Origin: an uncultured Blautia sp.
GTDB taxonomy: Bacteria; Bacillota; Clostridia; Lachnospirales; Lachnospiraceae
Length of the DNA: 64,000 nt
Reading direction: 5' to 3'
NCBI GenBank assembly: GCA_900549015.1
Contig: URMH01000002.1
Location: 60,924-124,923 of the forward strand
Under the pieces are notes generated by a model. That model had not been told where the DNA came from. It did no database searches and saw only the letters and a list, made by a program, of their open reading frames with translations. Positions 1-9,612 of the stretch are shown in pieces. The position numbers and the translations under genes are program-made. Positions within the stretch are counted from its first letter, which is position 1, and each line of letters begins with the position of its first letter.

Positions 1-47
1 CAATCCAAAATAAAAGGCACCCAATTTCTTTCAAAATCAGATGCCTG

Positions 48-1269
48 TCAAAGTTCCATATTCTGTTTTTTCTGTTTCTCCTGTGCCTGCTTTTCACTAT
101 CTTTTTTCCGTTGATCCTCCATTCCTCGACGAAGCGCTTCCACAATGGAAGGCTTTGTCTGTTTTTTGATTTCTTCTGTGACAGCCTTCTTCTTATCCGC
201 ATGAAGCAGCGTAGCCTTCATTTTTTCCAGTGTAGACTGCATTGCTTTTCGGATTCTGCGTACCACACCATCCAGCCTTGCCACCGCATAGTCCCGTTCC
301 TTTGTCGGCGCTTTTCGCTCTGGGGATTGCAACCATGCTTTGGTGTCCTCGATCATATCAATATCTTCCTGATGGGTCATGGTTTTTACCTCGTCTGTTA
401 CCAATTCCACCGCCTTGTCATAAGCAACGCTGGACACCTCATCAATCAGGCTGTCCACATCCTCAATTTTCAGAGTCAGTTCTTCCAGCTTCTGCTCCTG
501 CGCCGCAAGTTGCTCCTTCTGCTTCATCAGGATATAATCCTGCTTTTCCAAATACGCCCGCCCGCCATAGGATGGCTCCTGCTCCAGATGCACCGCTGAT
601 GTCAAAAAGCATCGTGCGGCATACTGCATCAAAAGTCTGTTTACGATTATTGTGTTTGCCCTTGGGCTTACTCGGATCAGGCAATTCAACCCCCAGTTCC
701 TCCAGCGCCTTTTCCTGCTGGGGACACAGCTCCCCATACCGGTTTTTACAGTCAAACACATGGCGTTCATGAATATGGGGTGTACCCTCATCCAAATGCA
801 ACGCCCAGTCCAGAATGTGGATATGGGAACCAAAGCGTCGTTCAAACTCCTCATAAAATTCGCTGACGACAAGAGCTAAAGTTTCCAGTGGTACCGATTC
901 TTCCATGGTGCCAATCTGGTAGATGCTTTCCTCTGGGCAGGTCTTGCTATTTTTCAAAAGATTTTCCACTGTGCGGTTGCGCTCGATGTGTCGAGTTTTC
1001 TCGTTCCGGGCGTTCTGAGCATCGACATAGTCAGCATAATGCTTATAGTAGTACATCCTCTCAATTTCCTCAAAGCTGAAATCCGGTTGCTCTGGGTTTT
1101 CCCGAAAGTCGTGGGTTGTAAAGCCCCGGTAACAGTCCCAGTACATATTTTTTCTGGCACGCTCAGAATCAATATGTTCGCTATTCTCCAAGTCAAACCG
1201 ACGGTCATTGTGCCGGGGATTATAGGTGCCATGCTTGCCAGAGTGTCCATTGTGCCGTGTCAGTTTCAA
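48..1269 (-). pseudogene. MobV/Pre-type relaxase, frameshifted
   Basis: This is a plasmid-mobilization relaxase of the Mob_Pre family, which nicks oriT and carries the DNA strand during conjugal transfer. The N-terminal reading frame starts at 1269 and contains the histidine-rich metal-binding signature HLDEGTPHIH. Near 590-605 the family-like reading moves to another frame, which continues to 48 as a charged coiled-coil tail rich in Lys, Glu and Gln. Neither frame alone gives a full protein: the first frame runs into unrelated sequence after the TMLFDI segment, and the second resumes at LEQEPSYGGRAYLEKQDY. A one-base deletion explains this best. It lies downstream of, and on the same strand as, the restriction-like module and recombinase, which fits an integrative mobilizable element. 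A sequencing error is the alternative to true inactivation. Confidence 0.8.
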
Positions 1270-1595
1270 TTTTCATCCCTCCCAATCTTTGTTGCGTTTC
1301 CCAAAGGGGCGTAGCGGCGAAGCCGCCAAACCTGTGAGTTTCTGCGTCAGGTAATACCCAGTACGAATTGACGCAAGCATCAACTCTCCCTGGGCAAGGC
1401 GTTTCACCCTTGACCCGATGGGGCTGGCTGCCCCAGGCCCGCCAATGGGCTTTGCCCCTTGACCTCAACAGGGCGCTGCACCCCTGTACCCAGCACAAAG
1501 GGATTGCGTCCCTCTGTACTCCTGCCCGAAAAAGCTGACTGCCCAAAACATAGCCAGCCAGCTTTTCCGATTTTATCGTGTACTGCTGTTCGGAA
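1270..1595. other. Intergenic region with candidate oriT
   Basis: These 326 bases upstream of the relaxase have no convincing gene. They are relatively GC-rich with repeated TGGGGC/GCCCC-like words. A perfect 7-bp inverted repeat (TGCGTCA at 1343-1349, TGACGCA at 1369-1375) has a 19-base spacer. Mob_Pre relaxases usually act just upstream of their own gene, so this is the most likely oriT. That is inference; no nic site was identified. Confidence 0.35.
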
Positions 1596-4475
1596 TCATT
1601 CCGGCAGGCTCAGAAAACCTTGTAGTATTGCACCGGGAAACTGGAACTTTTTCTCCGTCCCTCCAAACAATACAACAATCAAGCCACCTTGGATTTCTTT
1701 TACCGTCCCCATACCGAATGCTTTATGCCGAAGCTGACCGCCAACCACAACACAGGACAAATCCACCAGCTTTTGTGGTGCAGGTTCTGCCGGTTTTGGC
1801 ACTGGCGGAGTGTAGCGTGGCTTTTCTAAATGCCGCCCATACGCAGCCGGTTTTTCTGCAACTTTCAGTTCTTTTTTGGGCTGATCCATATCCCGGACAG
1901 CTTCCGCAAAATCCAGAAACGGTTTTTCCGGCAAATCATCTGCTGAAGGAATCGGTGCTTCCATCGAAGCCTGTTGCAGAGCAAACATACTGTTATAATC
2001 AGCATCCGAGATAACCGTATCCCAACCGCCACGGTTTTCACCCTCATGCCGGTCAATGCCTGTGTAGCTCAAGCTGGCATCTTCGTATCTCTTGAACTTG
2101 TAAACAGCATCATTCATCAGCGAATCATTGAACACCCCGAGAGATACCAGCAGCTCGAAATCTTTAACATCCAGACCTGTTACTTTTTTGAAAAGTCCCG
2201 GTTCCAACTGTGTAATAACATCCTTCAGGCATCGTTCTCGATAATCGGTCAAGTACATAAAAACTGAAATACGGGTAGCAAACTTAATCAGCTTTTCCTG
2301 AATCTGTTTGCGTTTGGATTTGTACTCTTTTTCTTCCTCGCTCAACTCTTTTTTCTCTTTTGGCGTGAGTTTTTCTGTACCCTCTTTCTTTGCCTTTTTT
2401 ACAGCTTCGGACTTATTGATAATGGTCTGTATATCCTCATTCAGACTACGGAAGCCCTCAATTTTCATCAGAGCATCCATCGCCGCCGGATTTGCCATCA
2501 AACGGGAAAGGGTATCGTTGTCCACATTGACAAGCAACGCACTTTCCCAGCGTTTGGCAAGCAGGGTGGCAGATGTACCTGCCATAGCGATGTCCAGAAC
2601 CTCCCCTGCATCAATCTGCCGCATGGTGCTGCCATCATAGGCAATGACCGGAAGAAAATTGATAAACTCCGCTACCTTCTTTTCCGGGTTTCCTTCGTCA
2701 ATGTTCAAACGGCAGCTGTAATCGGAAATCTGTTTGAGCGCTCGGTCAAGAGCAAAGTCAAACACATAGCATTCCTTTTTGACAATTTCTTTTTTGCCAC
2801 CGTCCGTTGTGATTTCCCACGGGCTTTGCACACGAAACGCCGCCTGAAAATAGGTTTCCGGGCTGGACAGATTTCGTAACATAAAAATGCCTGTCCAAGG
2901 CTTGACTGTAACACCCGTTGTCAGCTTGCCGCAGGAGAGGGTGATCGTTTTGCTCTCCAATGGATCACGCATGGATTTTTGCACCGGCTCCAGAGCCGCC
3001 GCACCAATTCCAGCACCTGTACCTGCACAGACATTGATGGTGTAATCATGATAGAACGTATTCTGTTTCTGCATCAGCAGATTTTTCATCGCATAGCAGG
3101 AAGCCACATTGGGCAGAAACCAGAGCGTATGCTGCAACACATTCAGCAAGCGCACATCAGCATACGGCATGGCAGGCTTCTTGGCTCCCAGTTTCAAATC
3201 ATCCACACTGGTTTCCAGATAAGCACCCCGAATGAGATCCAGCCACTTCTGCACCTCGTTTTCATAGACAAAGCAAGCGTCCGCACCTTTGCCTTTGGCT
3301 GAGAAAAACACATTCAGGTCAAACTCATTGAACTCTCCCTGCATGGCGATCTGACGGATACTGTCCGGGATGCGGTAAGTCATCATCACCATGCGTGGCA
3401 GTGCGGCATAGGGATTTCGGTCACCCTGCCAATTTTCCTTTGCCCGCTGTTCATCCGAGTATGTCCAGTTGTAAATCTGATCCTCGATAAATTCACCGGA
3501 ATTCAGCGCCCGAAACGGCGTACCGGACAGATACAGATAATACATGGTTGTGATGGGGAGGAACGTTTCATCGTAGGCGTTGCCACGGTCATACTTATCC
3601 ATATCCTCACTGTCGTAGCTGTCCTCGTCCTCCTGCTCAAACAGCTTTTTGGCGTTTTCCTTCCATGCTCCGAAGTGGTACTCATCAAAGATAACCAAAT
3701 CCCAGTTGGTGGAATGTACCCACTCATTTTTTGCCTTGATGCCGCCGGTTTCCTTATTCACTCCCAGATAGTCCTGAAATGAACCAAAGCAGACGACAGG
3801 ACGGGACTTGTCCGCCGTTTCATAGGTCAATTCTGTGTTGCGGCTGATAAACTGCCAGCCTTCAAAATCAATGTGGCTGTTCAAGTCCTCCTGCCATGCG
3901 CTGACCACGGCAGGCTTGAAGGTCAGAATCAGAATCCTCTTGAATCCCATTTTCTTTGCAAGCTGATAGGACGCAAAGGTTTTGCCGAAGCGCATTTTGC
4001 AGTTCCACAAAAACTTAGGGTAGCGTGTAGAATCCTCCTCATAAGCACTCTGAAAATAAGCGGCGGTTTTGTCCACGGCTTCCTGCTGTTCCGGGCGCAT
4101 GGAGAAGCTGTTGACTCGATTCTCCACATTGACAGTATGGTTTTTGACAGCAAGCACAGCCGCCCGGACATCATTTACCGTACAGTGAAACCATTCACCG
4201 CCCATGCCGGTAATCTGCTTCCGTTTCAAAACACGGTGAACATCATGGTCCGTGAACGAGGAGCCATCCGGATACATGGCACTTTCCCGATAGACGATTC
4301 GATAAGGAACACTGCCGTCCGGTCGTTTGGTGGGATATTGTTGGGCAACACGCTTGTCCACATCAATGGCAGTATAGCCCACCTTTAAAAGTCCTTGATA
4401 CTGCGGATTGGTGTCTTCGTAGGCATAAATCATCGGGTGGGCATTGGGACGTTGCGGGAAGAAATCAGTTGCCAT
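1596..4475 (-). CDS. GIY-YIG (T5orf172-like) nuclease fused to SF2 helicase
   Basis: A protein of about 960 residues. Residues about 18-115 resemble the T5orf172 branch of GIY-YIG nucleases (IYAYED..., then LLKVGYT, later GGEWFHC). An SF2 helicase/translocase core follows, with a Walker A-like MRFGKT near residue 168 and a DEAH-like box FDEYHFG about 95 residues later. The C-terminal half includes a Lys/Glu-rich stretch and a tail with repeated prolines. This combination is typical of the restriction or translocation subunit of a restriction-modification system: the motor tracks along DNA and the nuclease cuts. It overlaps the end of the upstream methyltransferase gene, so the two are translationally coupled. 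The start is uncertain: GTG codons at 4487 and 4484 lie close behind a GGAGG, and ATG at 4475 overlaps the preceding stop. Function as an endonuclease is inferred from domains. Confidence 0.75.
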   Translation of the reverse strand: MATDFFPQRPNAHPMIYAYEDTNPQYQGLLKVGYTAIDVDKRVAQQYPTKRPDGSVPYRIVYRESAMYPDGSSFTDHDVHRVLKRKQITGMGGEWFHCTVNDVRAAVLAVKNHTVNVENRVNSFSMRPEQQEAVDKTAAYFQSAYEEDSTRYPKFLWNCKMRFGKTFASYQLAKKMGFKRILILTFKPAVVSAWQEDLNSHIDFEGWQFISRNTELTYETADKSRPVVCFGSFQDYLGVNKETGGIKAKNEWVHSTNWDLVIFDEYHFGAWKENAKKLFEQEDEDSYDSEDMDKYDRGNAYDETFLPITTMYYLYLSGTPFRALNSGEFIEDQIYNWTYSDEQRAKENWQGDRNPYAALPRMVMMTYRIPDSIRQIAMQGEFNEFDLNVFFSAKGKGADACFVYENEVQKWLDLIRGAYLETSVDDLKLGAKKPAMPYADVRLLNVLQHTLWFLPNVASCYAMKNLLMQKQNTFYHDYTINVCAGTGAGIGAAALEPVQKSMRDPLESKTITLSCGKLTTGVTVKPWTGIFMLRNLSSPETYFQAAFRVQSPWEITTDGGKKEIVKKECYVFDFALDRALKQISDYSCRLNIDEGNPEKKVAEFINFLPVIAYDGSTMRQIDAGEVLDIAMAGTSATLLAKRWESALLVNVDNDTLSRLMANPAAMDALMKIEGFRSLNEDIQTIINKSEAVKKAKKEGTEKLTPKEKKELSEEEKEYKSKRKQIQEKLIKFATRISVFMYLTDYRERCLKDVITQLEPGLFKKVTGLDVKDFELLVSLGVFNDSLMNDAVYKFKRYEDASLSYTGIDRHEGENRGGWDTVISDADYNSMFALQQASMEAPIPSADDLPEKPFLDFAEAVRDMDQPKKELKVAEKPAAYGRHLEKPRYTPPVPKPAEPAPQKLVDLSCVVVGGQLRHKAFGMGTVKEIQGGLIVVLFGGTEKKFQFPGAILQGFLSLPE

Positions 4476-6003
4476 TGTCGTCACCACCCACCTCCATTGG
4501 TTTAATCATACTTTCAATAAAAGTAATCTCATCATCTGTTAATCCATATTTTTCGTAAAGTTCTTCATCTGTCCATGACTTTGAGAAATCTTGCATCGGG
4601 ACAAATTGAAACACGATTTTGGACAATCCAAACCCGCTAATACATAGTAGCATGAGAAACCTAACAAATTTCGTTCTCATATAGCTTAATGCGTTTTCAG
4701 CAGTTTGTGAATTCTCCCAATTACCGATTATAAAATAGGAATGTGTGCACACTTCCCCTGGGTGCAATACTTTCATAGAAGAAGGGATGACCTTAAACCT
4801 TCCATCTTTGCCCGGCTCCCCTGCATGTTCTGCGCTTGTCTTACTTACAAGCAACTTAAAGCTGTCCACTGTTTCGTAGCCCTTGGAAATTTCTTGGCGA
4901 TCGATATATGTCACTCCGTTACTTGCGTGTAAAGCAAGATCATTTTTGCCTTGAGGGGAACTATGTCCTCTATAACTTGTAGACAATCCATACGGCATAA
5001 GAGAACTTATCTTTTCTGCAAGAAGGCTCTCTTTTTTCTGCTGTATCTTATGAATGATAGAAACTGCCTTATTATATCTAACAAGAGTTTGAAATTCATT
5101 CAACGGACGAGTGATAGCGTCTTCTGAATTGTTTGTGATATTTATAAATTCACAATCCGATTCTTTATCACGATTCCACAGAAAATAGCAGACACCTCCA
5201 CTTACACTAATCCCAGGAAAACAATCTTTAGAATTCGTATAATCAACAATTTTAGAAATATGACGGTCATTCATCATCGAATTTCTGAAATCATCAAGTC
5301 CCATACCTCCCGCAAACCATCTTGACGGAATGATCATTGATAAATAGCGAGGCTTAAGTTTTTTGGCTTGCTCAATGAATAAATTATATATCGGTTTTGC
5401 CTGTCTTCCTGCTCCTGCTGTATCTAAAGCATACGGCGGATTGCCGATTATGACATCAAATTTCATCTTAAATATCTCCTCCGGTTTGATCGTATGTATC
5501 CACTCATAAGCGTGGGTTTCCAGTTCATCCCCTCGCTCGTATTCGCTTTCAGATGCACCACAGAACAGACACTTGCCGTTCTGCCAGCGATGCGGTATCC
5601 TCTTGTATCGGATGTTGCCGCTGGTGTCCTCAAAAAGCGTGATGGAATACTTGCTGTTGGGATACTTGGAACAATACACACTTCTTCGAGAGAGAAGGCT
5701 GGTCAGTTCCGTGATTGCTATACCATACAGCTGCTTGTGAAAAATGTGGTCGATGCGTTCCTGCAAATCCGAAATTTCCTCTTGTAATCCCTCAATCAGG
5801 CGTTTGGCAATTTCCCGCAGGAACACCCCTGACTTACAGGCCGGGTCGAGAAATGTTGCGCTGCTGTCATGCCACAGTTCTTCCGGCAGCATATCCAGCA
5901 TCCGGTTTGCCACCTCCGGCGGCGTAAACACCTCATCGTTACTGAGATTCGCCAGACAGGTGAGCACATCCGGGTTATACATACTGCTATAAAAATCACT
6001 CAT
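4465..6003 (-). CDS. N6-adenine DNA methyltransferase (Eco57I/type I M-like)
   Basis: A 512-residue amino-methyltransferase that should methylate adenine in a specific DNA sequence using S-adenosylmethionine. Motif I is FLDPACKSGVF at about 51-61. The catalytic motif IV is GNPPY at about 187-191. Between them sits a small CxxC zinc-like insert (CLFCGA near 145). The C-terminal half is variable and may hold target recognition. Motif I is preceded by a typical TPPEVANRMLDML helix. The start ATG overlaps the last codons of the upstream gene by 8 bases (ATGAGTGA), and the 3' end overlaps the helicase gene, giving a tightly coupled three-gene operon. Its natural role is probably self-protection paired with the helicase/nuclease. 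Target sequence unknown. Confidence 0.8.
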   Translation of the reverse strand: MSDFYSSMYNPDVLTCLANLSNDEVFTPPEVANRMLDMLPEELWHDSSATFLDPACKSGVFLREIAKRLIEGLQEEISDLQERIDHIFHKQLYGIAITELTSLLSRRSVYCSKYPNSKYSITLFEDTSGNIRYKRIPHRWQNGKCLFCGASESEYERGDELETHAYEWIHTIKPEEIFKMKFDVIIGNPPYALDTAGAGRQAKPIYNLFIEQAKKLKPRYLSMIIPSRWFAGGMGLDDFRNSMMNDRHISKIVDYTNSKDCFPGISVSGGVCYFLWNRDKESDCEFINITNNSEDAITRPLNEFQTLVRYNKAVSIIHKIQQKKESLLAEKISSLMPYGLSTSYRGHSSPQGKNDLALHASNGVTYIDRQEISKGYETVDSFKLLVSKTSAEHAGEPGKDGRFKVIPSSMKVLHPGEVCTHSYFIIGNWENSQTAENALSYMRTKFVRFLMLLCISGFGLSKIVFQFVPMQDFSKSWTDEELYEKYGLTDDEITFIESMIKPMEVGGDDNGN

Positions 6004-6655
6004 AATCCTGCACCCTCCTGTAATCGGTCAGCGGATATTCCTTGATGGGCGATGGAATAAATGCCTGAACTTCTTCGTCATACTCCCAGCCGATCATGAA
6101 AATATTCATCTGTTCCTCGTGTCCGTTCAGAAGCTCATCAAGTGCAAAATCACGGCGTTTCATCTGATTGCCTGTAACCAGGCTCCACTCTGCAAAAACA
6201 ATAGGGGACCCGTCTGCCTGGAGCATAGTAAGCGCATCTCCGCACAGAATATTTTTGCGCAGAACAAACCGTACCGCTTCCCGGCACTGTTCATTTGCCT
6301 GGGCTTTGGCATTGGCAGTATATTCCTTGTTCCAGATGTCAAACAGACGCTGGCGGCATTCCTCTGCGTTATCCTTCAAAATATCAACTCCGTACAGGCT
6401 GGTCATTGCCAGTACCGAGTACCGTTCATAATCAAAGGGGCTTTTCCAATAACGACTTTTTACCACTTCCAGCTTCCGGCGGAGAACTTCCGCAAGAAAA
6501 TTCCCGTTTCCGCAGGCAGGCTCCAAAAATCGGCTTTCTATTCGTTCTGTTTCCTGCTTTACAAGGTCGCACATAGCTTTTACTTCACGCTCGGCAGTGA
6601 ATACCTCGCCGTGATCCGCCACACGCTGCCTTGATTTCACCTGTTGTTCTGCCAT
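5996..6655 (-). CDS. Methyltransferase-like protein with motif I but no NPPY
   Basis: About 219 residues from the ATG at 6655, chosen because GAGGTG lies 7 bases upstream; an earlier in-frame start at 6706 has less support. The protein has a clear SAM-binding motif (FLEPACGNGNFL) and a following LYGVDI acidic loop. Where motif IV (NPPY) should stand the sequence reads FAEWSLVTGN, so it probably cannot transfer methyl to adenine alone. It precedes the full methyltransferase in the same operon with an 8-base overlap. It may be a split or accessory methyltransferase subunit, or a regulatory homologue of its neighbour. It ends soon after the motif IV region, so an ancestral truncation is also possible. 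Confidence 0.65.
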   Translation of the reverse strand: MAEQQVKSRQRVADHGEVFTAEREVKAMCDLVKQETERIESRFLEPACGNGNFLAEVLRRKLEVVKSRYWKSPFDYERYSVLAMTSLYGVDILKDNAEECRQRLFDIWNKEYTANAKAQANEQCREAVRFVLRKNILCGDALTMLQADGSPIVFAEWSLVTGNQMKRRDFALDELLNGHEEQMNIFMIGWEYDEEVQAFIPSPIKEYPLTDYRRVQDYE

Positions 6656-6706
6656 TTCTTTACACCTCATATATCCATGCGCTGACAGAAAGGCAACCAC
6701 CTGCAA

Positions 6707-6873
6707 GATGGTGTACTTTTTCGCAGAGGCATTTTCTGGTGTTTAAAAATGGGCAAAAGAGCTTTTGTTCATAGGTTTTGTATAGAAAAAGCTGGTGTTC
6801 TGTGGTATCATTTTCTTATAGCTAAAAAACAGGCGTTTTACAGAAAAGTACAGGTTCCTGTAAAAACACCCGC
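6707..6873. other. Short intergenic region with inverted repeat
   Basis: No gene seen. An imperfect inverted repeat (GTTTTACAG near 6834 and CTGTAAAAAC near 6857) lies just downstream of the recombinase gene. It could be a weak terminator for the recombinase or a recombination half-site; nothing decides between them. Confidence 0.3.
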
Positions 6874-7482
6874 TTACAACAACTTGGCTTTTTCGTAAAT
6901 CTCCGCACGATAGCGGAAGGAGGAAAGCGGCATACCACACAGCTTTGCAGCAGCTGTTCCGGTGATTTTTCCATTTTTCCATTGTTGGTATAGGTGGTGG
7001 AAATTTTCCGGTAAAGGCTTTGGTGGGCGACCAAAGCGGACTCCTCTTGCTTTGGCGGCGGCAATTCCTTCTGCCTGACGCTGTCGGATATTGCTTCGCT
7101 CGTTTTCTGCCACAAAGGACAATACTTGCAGCACAATATCACTGAGGAATGTCCCCATCAGGTCTTTGCCCCGACGAGTATCCAGTAAAGGCATATCCAG
7201 CACCACAATATCAATCCCTTTTTCCTTGGTCAGTATCCGCCATTGCTCCAGAATTTCAGAATAGTTACGCCCCAGACGGTCGATGCTCTTGATATAGAGC
7301 AGGTCGTCTTTTTTTAGTTTCCGTACCATTTTCCGGTACTGCGGGCGTTCAAAATCCTTGCCAGATTGCTTATCGATAAACAGGTTTTTCTCTGGGATAG
7401 AAAGGTCTTTCAGTGCAAGAATCTGCCTGTCCTCATTCTGTTCTCTGGTGCTGACACGGATATATCCATACAAATTTCCCAT
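6874..7482 (-). CDS. Small serine recombinase (resolvase/invertase type)
   Basis: A 202-residue recombinase. The catalytic serine lies in YGYIRVSTREQ at the N-terminus. The arginine-containing DRLGRN motif and the long E helix (SFVAENERSNIRQRQAEGIAAAKARG) follow, then a short helix-turn-helix in the last 45 residues. Length and order match resolvase/invertase enzymes, not large serine integrases, so it more likely resolves or inverts DNA than integrates the element. An upstream purine-rich sequence near 7490 (AGGAGGAAAA) is a good ribosome binding site. It lies between the restriction-like module and small element genes on the same strand. Confidence 0.88.
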   Translation of the reverse strand: MGNLYGYIRVSTREQNEDRQILALKDLSIPEKNLFIDKQSGKDFERPQYRKMVRKLKKDDLLYIKSIDRLGRNYSEILEQWRILTKEKGIDIVVLDMPLLDTRRGKDLMGTFLSDIVLQVLSFVAENERSNIRQRQAEGIAAAKARGVRFGRPPKPLPENFHHLYQQWKNGKITGTAAAKLCGMPLSSFRYRAEIYEKAKLL

Positions 7483-7632
7483 TGCTTTTTCCTCCTTTCT
7501 TCTGACCGAGAAAACAGCTCCCGAACCGGATATTTTTCATCTTCTATGGTACTGGATACTTTTACCCCTGAATAAGCAGCCTGTGAAAATGCCAGGTGCA
7601 GACCCGGCATTTTGCAGTCACTTGCCCTGTAA

Positions 7633-7935
7633 TCAGGCACTTTCCTTTTCTGTACGCAAAACCTGAAATCCATGTTGTTTGGCGTACTTTCTGGCAGCCG
7701 CCAGCCTTTCCTCACTGTATGGTGAAATCAAACGGACAGACAGCCGAGACTTTTCAATCACATAGGTCACGCTGCCCTCCGTGGTACTGCGCTCTAACCA
7801 ACACAGTTGGGGATATTTCCGACTGAATTCTGCCAATCTGCGTTTCAGATCAGCGTTGAACGTATATATGCTGGCGGTGCTTTCCGCTTCGTTCCAGTTG
7901 ATAATGGTTTCTTTCTCATACTTAGACAGCTTCAT
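7633..7935 (-). CDS. Conserved small mobile-element protein, unknown function
   Basis: About 100 residues starting MKLSKYEKETII. The ATG at 7935 (or 7938) sits a few bases after a GAGGAGG that lies inside the end of the upstream HTH gene, so the two overlap and are coupled. The N-terminal YEKETIINWNEAESTASIYTFN segment resembles a small protein often found on clostridial integrative elements; I recall no established function. No membrane segment or catalytic motif is visible. The charged, mixed alpha/beta composition suggests a small cytoplasmic protein. Confidence 0.65.
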   Translation of the reverse strand: MKLSKYEKETIINWNEAESTASIYTFNADLKRRLAEFSRKYPQLCWLERSTTEGSVTYVIEKSRLSVRLISPYSEERLAAARKYAKQHGFQVLRTEKESA

Positions 7936-8200
7936 CATAAAAATCCTCCTCATATTCCATTTCACGGTTATGCTGTTTTCTTTTTTCGTTCTCGTGGGAA
8001 TTGCCGCCGCTGTCCAGCCAATTAAAAAAGGCTTTCTTGCTGATTTTAATCAACCGGCCACTGCGCACCACCGGAAACCCCGGTGTGTGTACCAGCTCAT
8101 AAGCACTGGCTCTGGAAATTCCCATGATATGCTGAATATCCGTAACATCCAAAATCAGGGGCAGCGAATCGTAATCATTCCACTTCATTTTTTCTTTCAT
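7922..8200 (-). CDS. Excisionase-like helix-turn-helix protein
   Basis: A 92-residue protein with a MerR/excisionase-type HTH: LDVTDIQHIMGISRASAYELVHTP, then VVRSGRLIKISKKAFFNWLDS. Such proteins bind element ends to direct excision or act as small regulators. The ATG at 8200 is preceded by a strong GGAGG nine bases upstream. The acidic C-terminal tail overlaps the start of the next gene. Being in the same operon as a serine recombinase supports a role in element excision or maintenance, but this is inferred from the fold and context. Confidence 0.75.
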   Translation of the reverse strand: MKEKMKWNDYDSLPLILDVTDIQHIMGISRASAYELVHTPGFPVVRSGRLIKISKKAFFNWLDSGGNSHENEKRKQHNREMEYEEDFYDEAV

Positions 8201-8441
8201 ATCGGTGTTCCTCCTTTATTTAAATTGATTGATTTTCATTTTCCGCATATTTGCCGTTCTACCTGTTCCGTTTCCTTCATGCTGCCCTGCTCGACATACA
8301 TGAGTCATCAGTTTTTTCGATGCGCTCGCCCTCCGTTTTAGGAGAGGTCATGGCGGTTTATCTCGGTTCAGACGGTCATTCAGTTGTCAAGGTACACGAT
8401 GGAACGAAATTACCATCTGATGCCATCATATCGCCACAAAC

Positions 8442-8470
8442 TTGACAAAACAATAGTTTTGCAGTACCAT
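8442..8470 (+). promoter_or_regulatory. Sigma-A-type promoter for the DUF6076-like gene
   Basis: TTGACA at 8442-8447, a 17-base spacer, then TACCAT at 8465-8470. The -35 is perfect and the -10 is weak. Its position supports the downstream start at 8529 over 8469, which would overlap the -10. Confidence 0.5.
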
Positions 8471-8528
8471 GAGTGTAACTAATATAACAGAATTACAAAA
8501 TTACCATAAAGCGAAGCGAGGAAATTGT

Positions 8529-9590
8529 ATGGATTTTGAATTTGTGCGGCATGAACCGCTTTATGACCGTATTCTGCTGGTGCTGACGCTGGACAGGCAG
8601 AAAATGAAAGAGCGTATTTTAATTGGAGAAGAACTGCAAATCCGATTTCGTTTACAGGGATATGACGATAAAGAGGTGCTTTGTGATGTTACACGCCCTT
8701 TGGGAACTATGCTTTCAGCCTTTGAGCATGATTCGGGCGGCGAATGGAACCGTTTTGGTTTAATACCACTGAGAGAAGCCCTGCACTCCAATCGTTGGAA
8801 ACAGCCCGAACTGGAACAGGCTTCCGGTGATTTTCTGGCAAAAAAATATCTCACCGGTGATCCGGTGAGAATGTATGTGGCACTTCGTATCTGGAATGAA
8901 TATTTGAAGGCAAGAGAACCACGAGATCGGGAATCTGCCTGCGAACGTTTTATCGAAAAAATGAATGGCTTTACAGCCTTATTTATGGGCAATCCACCCC
9001 TTGACTTTGACGAGGATACAGGGAAGCCAAAACGACTAAATATTTCCACACATATTTATGGCTCTGTGCCGCAGGAAGATACCCGGCTTGACCTCTGGTA
9101 TCCAGACAGCAAACGAAAAATGGAGTGTGTTGCCGCCTATTCGTCCCTGTATCCGCTGATGATCTATTATCTGAACCGACTGAACGATTGGGGGCTTTAT
9201 TTCCGGAAATGCAAAATCTGCGGGAAAGTATTCCTTGCCAAAAGCCAGCGGTATGAGCTGTGCAGTGATAAGTGTCGTAAAAAGCAATCTCTCCAGAACA
9301 AGCGTGAATTTGATGAACGAGCCAGAGAAAACAATTATGATCTGCTTTACAAAAATGAGTGTCAGAACTGGCGAAACAAAATCAATAAGGCAAAGAAAAC
9401 TTCTGGTTTTCCTTCTGAGTGTCTGGAAGAAATGCTGGCTGCTTTTGAATCCTTCAAAAAGGAAGCCTTGCAGCGGAAACAGGCTGTGAAAAAGAAAGAA
9501 GCCAGCCCAAAGGAATTTTCGGACTGGCTGCTCCTGCAGAGTAATGTTATTATGAATTTTTTTGATTATAACAATATTCTACAGCAATAA
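8529..9590 (+). CDS. DUF6076-like zinc-ribbon protein
   Basis: About 353 residues from the ATG at 8529, which has GAGGAAA about 8 bases upstream. An earlier ATG at 8469 overlaps the promoter. The C-terminal third contains a zinc-binding pattern, CKICGK then ELCSDKCRKK, followed by a long basic, helical tail. This resembles the DUF6076 proteins that are frequent on Firmicute mobile elements. No enzymatic motif is visible. It is the only plus-strand gene in this element, divergent from the HTH/recombinase operon, so it may be independently expressed. Function unknown; nucleic-acid binding is plausible because of the zinc ribbon and basic tail. Confidence 0.7.
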   Translation: MDFEFVRHEPLYDRILLVLTLDRQKMKERILIGEELQIRFRLQGYDDKEVLCDVTRPLGTMLSAFEHDSGGEWNRFGLIPLREALHSNRWKQPELEQASGDFLAKKYLTGDPVRMYVALRIWNEYLKAREPRDRESACERFIEKMNGFTALFMGNPPLDFDEDTGKPKRLNISTHIYGSVPQEDTRLDLWYPDSKRKMECVAAYSSLYPLMIYYLNRLNDWGLYFRKCKICGKVFLAKSQRYELCSDKCRKKQSLQNKREFDERARENNYDLLYKNECQNWRNKINKAKKTSGFPSECLEEMLAAFESFKKEALQRKQAVKKKEASPKEFSDWLLLQSNVIMNFFDYNNILQQ

Positions 9591-9612
9591 AGCAAAGCGT
9601 TTCTTGCAGTTC

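Noticed and set aside
8469..8528. Longer start for the DUF6076-like protein.
   Set aside because: It would overlap the -10 of the promoter; ATG 8529 has a better ribosome binding site.
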